Of a stretch of 10,071 nucleotides of DNA, positions 7,504-10,071 are shown one piece after another (the first letter of the stretch is position 1; each line of letters begins with the position of its first letter). Position numbers and translations under genes: made by a program. The notes under the pieces were generated by a model. The model saw only the letters and a list, made by a program, of their open reading frames with translations. It ran no database searches and was not told the DNA's origin. Source of the DNA: Cudoniella acicularis (Eukaryota; Ascomycota; Leotiomycetes; Helotiales; Helotiaceae); the NCBI GenBank assembly GCA_013054445.1, contig JAAMPI010001833.1, positions 1 to 10,071 of the forward strand, written 5' to 3'.

Positions 7504-9564
7504 ATGGCAGACGATCATGACGAAGATACCCCGATGCGCTCCGAGGAAGATGATTCTGGATCTGGCAGCGAGAGCGAGGAACAAGAACAGGAGCCCGAGG
7601 TAGAATGGCTAGTTACGTCGCGACAGAGGCGGTCAACTGCTGGGAATCGCCTCACATCCCTCCTCCAGCAAGAAGAACCCGATGACGAGCTCGAACTTTT
7701 GTTTGCGGAGGACGAGGAGGACGAGGTTTTCGAAGATGCCGACGATCAATCGGATGTGCAGATGGATTCATCTGACGATGATGATGATCAAGGTCCAGCA
7801 GCTGGCGCAGATGATTTGGATGGAGAGAAGGAATTGCAGAAACAGAGTCAAGCGGAGCGCAAGGCGAAAAGACGAAAACTGAACGATGGAATTCCAAAGG
7901 TGATGCGGAGGAAGGTCAAGATAGATCCAACAGCTTCACAAGCTCCAGCACCTAGACCGAAGAAGAAATCCGAACGCGCATCATGGATACCGACGGCAGA
8001 AGATGCGCCCACGCGAGCATCTGCGAGAGGAACCACGAAAAAGAGCAAGCAACAATTACACAAGCAGATGATAGAGAGGGAGATCAAGAGGTTGAGGCAA
8101 CTGGCGAACATGGAGAAAGCTGCGGCGGCAAAAGAAGCGGCGAAGAAACCGCCCATGACCCAAGCGGATAGGTTGAGAGAGGCTGCGAAAATCGAGAAGG
8201 CAAATTCCAAAAGTTTGAGTAGATGGGAGGAAATGGAACAACAAAGGGAAGAAGAGCAGAGGGAGAGATTGGCGAAATTGCAGAACCGCACAATGGAAGG
8301 TCCGGTAATTACGTGGTGGAGTGGAATGGCGGAATGGGTTGGAGGGAAGTTGAGGAAAGTTGGACGGTCACTTACGATTAACGAGAAGGAGAAAGCTGGA
8401 AGGAAAAGAAAAGCTGCAGAGATGGAGGCTGACGAGGCCAGGCAACCTTCATTGCCGGTAGATGCGTCAATACAACCAGCGGGAGATTCTCGAGCGCCTC
8501 CAGATACAATAGTTGTCAAACCGCCAAAGAAGGAAAAGGACTCGGCTGATACCCCAAACGCTCCGGTTGCGTCTTCAGAAGCTATACCTTCAGCTTCTGC
8601 CACGGAGACAAAGAAGGATGCTGAAGAAACATCTCCTATTATTGCCCCTCCGGTCAACCCAATACCACAGCCAAGTCAGGTTCAAGCCCTAGAACCTCCT
8701 AGACCATCTCCAATACTCGCTCCCCCTCCAATGCATGGACCATACCCACCACCGCCGAATCCAAATGCACCCCGAGCTTCCTCTGTTCTTGCCCCTCCTC
8801 CACTTCACCCAGCATTCATACCACAACCACCAAACCAAGCTTCTCGACATCCCAATTTTCAACTTGCACCTCCAATTCAGCCCGCTTTTGACGGTTCTGC
8901 CCCTCTTCCAGGATTTGGCTATAATTTTATGGCAACGAACCCCCATCTACTTCCAGGACAAAACAATCCTTTTGCCACAGCATCACAACCTCCACCCCCG
9001 CAACCATCAACCCCACCACCTCCCGCTATCGAACACGCGGCAATAAACCACATAATTCTCTCCAACTTTGACGAAACAGCCATCAAAGACAAAGATGTCC
9101 AAACCCAGATCCTGTTCAACCGTAAATTCCACAAAGCACCCAGTAGGTCCCCTTACCTCCTTCCCTCTCCTAGTATCCCCTCCTTTTCCCCTCCAATCTC
9201 CTCCAACCACCCCCTCCCAAAATCCAAACTGACATGCCACCCTTTAGAAACAAAATCCAAAACCGAACTCTGCGCCATAACCTCCTACCCAGCCAAATAC
9301 CGCGACCCTCTCACCGGCCTCTTATACTGCAACAGCTTCGCATACAAAGAGATCCAACGGTTACAAAGGGGAGACTATAAATGGAGCAAGCTTGTCGGTG
9401 CATATGTGGGACAAGGGACTTATGCCGCGAGAGGGGTGCCGGAGAGGTTTTTGGGTGGGAATCCGCTCGCACCGAAGGCGGTGAAAGCGGACGGGCAAGT
9501 CGTGGAGGGAGGATCGGCAGTTGTTGGTGAGAGTGCGACCGGAAGCGGAAGTGGAAGTGGTTGA
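7504..9564 (+). CDS. VPS72: Vps72/YL1 (Swc2) subunit of the SWR1 chromatin-remodelling complex
   Basis: The start is ATG 7504 (A at -3); the frame upstream has only a GTG. The unspliced frame is 686 aa; removing the predicted intron 9143-9247 gives about 651 aa. Residues 1-32 are acidic. A YL1 signature with VEWLVTSRQRRSTAGNRL sits at 33-50, followed by an acidic block (about 57-110) and a Lys/Arg-rich segment; this N-terminal region binds the H2A.Z-H2B dimer in the family. A charged coiled-coil-like region spans about 180-262, followed by ITWWSG near 269. A Pro-rich linker runs about 340-510. Then comes ILSNFDE and QTQILFNRKFHKAP, and the C-terminal YL1_C motif CAITSYPAKYRDPLTGLLYC (near 590 unspliced, about 555 spliced). 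The protein helps SWR1 exchange H2A for H2A.Z in the nucleus. The tail ends in a Gly-Ser repeat. The Puf gene is divergent, 3.2 kb away. Confidence 0.92.
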   Translation: MADDHDEDTPMRSEEDDSGSGSESEEQEQEPEVEWLVTSRQRRSTAGNRLTSLLQQEEPDDELELLFAEDEEDEVFEDADDQSDVQMDSSDDDDDQGPAAGADDLDGEKELQKQSQAERKAKRRKLNDGIPKVMRRKVKIDPTASQAPAPRPKKKSERASWIPTAEDAPTRASARGTTKKSKQQLHKQMIEREIKRLRQLANMEKAAAAKEAAKKPPMTQADRLREAAKIEKANSKSLSRWEEMEQQREEEQRERLAKLQNRTMEGPVITWWSGMAEWVGGKLRKVGRSLTINEKEKAGRKRKAAEMEADEARQPSLPVDASIQPAGDSRAPPDTIVVKPPKKEKDSADTPNAPVASSEAIPSASATETKKDAEETSPIIAPPVNPIPQPSQVQALEPPRPSPILAPPPMHGPYPPPPNPNAPRASSVLAPPPLHPAFIPQPPNQASRHPNFQLAPPIQPAFDGSAPLPGFGYNFMATNPHLLPGQNNPFATASQPPPPQPSTPPPPAIEHAAINHIILSNFDETAIKDKDVQTQILFNRKFHKAPSRSPYLLPSPSIPSFSPPISSNHPLPKSKLTCHPLETKSKTELCAITSYPAKYRDPLTGLLYCNSFAYKEIQRLQRGDYKWSKLVGAYVGQGTYAARGVPERFLGGNPLAPKAVKADGQVVEGGSAVVGESATGSGSGSG
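9143..9247 (+). other. Predicted stop-free, frame-preserving intron in VPS72 (105 nt)
   Basis: The donor is CCCA|GTAGGT (matching the fungal GTRNGT consensus), a branch-like ACTGAC lies near 9229, and the acceptor is CCCTTTAG|AAAC. The length is 35 codons and no stop occurs, so the reading frame continues whether or not it is spliced. The encoded stretch is Ser/Pro-rich and extremely pyrimidine-rich, and it interrupts the otherwise conserved run between NRKFHKAP and the YL1_C motif. Splicing joins the A of the AGT codon to AA, giving a Lys and HKAPKTKSKTELCAIT, a family-like junction. Confidence 0.82.
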
Positions 9565-9943
9565 GGGAAGATAATGTTTTATTGGTAATTGCATCCGCAT
9601 ATGGCTTGTTCGAAAAGAAGGCGTTAGCGCGCGGGAAAAGAGAAAAGTCCAAAGAAGAACTGTAAATGAACGACTTGTACGATTGGAATGGACGGATACT
9701 CGCGAGGAGGACTTGTACATATAAAAACCGATCGATCGAGGAACAAGACGAGCTTTGCTCTCCAAAACAGGAAGAAGGCATAAACCAAAATTCAAAATTC
9801 AAGATTTCACAAAAACCACCAACCCGCCCATTCCCCAGCTTCCACTTCTAACATCTCTAAAACAAACGAAATTAAAATTTAAATAACCTACCACCACTTC
9901 AGTCTACTTCAACCTGACGCAGCACGTGAATGGGAGGAAGATA
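9565..9943 (+). other. 3' UTR and downstream flank of VPS72
   Basis: No coding frame of note on either strand. The region is AT-rich towards its end, with ATTAAAATTTAAATAA near 9870-9886 as a possible polyadenylation efficiency element. A CACGTG hexamer at 9923-9928 lies further on and may belong to the next gene's promoter. Confidence 0.55.
9714..9721 (+). promoter_or_regulatory. Pumilio recognition element UGUACAUA in the VPS72 3' UTR
   Basis: TGTACATA is a perfect match to the UGUANAUA element bound by Puf3/Pumilio-type proteins and lies 150 bases after the VPS72 stop. A near-match TGTAAATG is at 9661-9668. Function depends on the mRNA extending past 9721. Confidence 0.4.
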
Positions 9944-9978
9944 CTACCTACCTACCTACCTACCTACCTACCTGCCTA
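9944..9978. repeat. (CTAC)n microsatellite
   Basis: Perfect CTAC tetramers run from 9944 to 9973, about 7.5 copies, then one imperfect copy (TGCCTA) leading into a CCTAGG palindrome. Such TACC arrays are common in ascomycete intergenic DNA and are length-variable. Confidence 0.85.
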
Positions 9979-10004
9979 GGTATAAACCATAAATTATAAA
10001 ACTA

Positions 10005-10010
10005 AATAAA
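10005..10010 (+). terminator. AATAAA polyadenylation signal
   Basis: A perfect AATAAA on the plus strand, preceded by AT-rich sequence (TATAAACC, AAATTATAAAA), is the best candidate for the 3' end signal of VPS72. It is about 440 bases after the stop, so an earlier end near 9880 is equally possible. Confidence 0.35.
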
Positions 10011-10071
10011 CATTGCACGCACTTGCTTGACCCAAACGCCGCGTCTTCACTTTACAGTTAAACTCTCTTCT

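Noticed and set aside
7848..8657. 269-codon minus-strand frame antisense to VPS72
   Set aside because: It is the complement of the Lys/Glu-rich and Ser/Pro-rich coding region of VPS72. Its Ser/Phe/Ala-rich composition is the expected shadow, with no domain.

Overview
The window looks like nuclear DNA from a filamentous ascomycete (Pezizomycotina; Leotiomycetes is only a guess). It has two long, almost intron-free genes with short fungal-type introns (55 nt and 105 nt), CT-rich promoter tracts, fungal TATA and E-box motifs, and no ribosome-binding sites or operon structure. No rRNA, tRNA, CRISPR array or intact transposon was seen.

Layout: positions 1-842 are the downstream flank of the first gene, with only one weak small ORF. 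Positions 843-4341 on the minus strand encode a Jsn1/Puf2-type RNA-binding protein of about 1147 aa, with one RRM and a run of Pumilio (PUF) repeats, in two exons. Positions 4342-7503 form a 3.2 kb divergent intergenic region. Its left part holds the Puf gene's leader, in which the sense strand has no ATG for 549 nt, followed by a CT-rich/G-run tract. Its middle holds short tandem repeats, twin TATA boxes and a 35-bp minisatellite. Its right part holds a phased TATATAG triplet, a TCACGTG site and a 7-codon upstream ORF. Positions 7504-9564 on the plus strand encode Vps72/YL1 (Swc2), the H2A.Z-binding subunit of the SWR1 chromatin-remodelling complex. The tail from 9565 to 10071 is its 3' flank, with a UGUACAUA Pumilio element, a (CTAC)n microsatellite and an AATAAA signal.

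The two genes act at different levels: mRNA fate in the cytoplasm for the Puf protein, and histone-variant deposition in the nucleus for Vps72. Nothing shows that they form a system; they are divergently placed housekeeping regulators. The most useful corrections to a naive reading are two. The Vps72 reading frame hides a stop-free 105-nt intron. The Puf protein starts in an upstream exon at 4341, not at the start of the long 3' ORF. I see no convincing novel multi-gene system.
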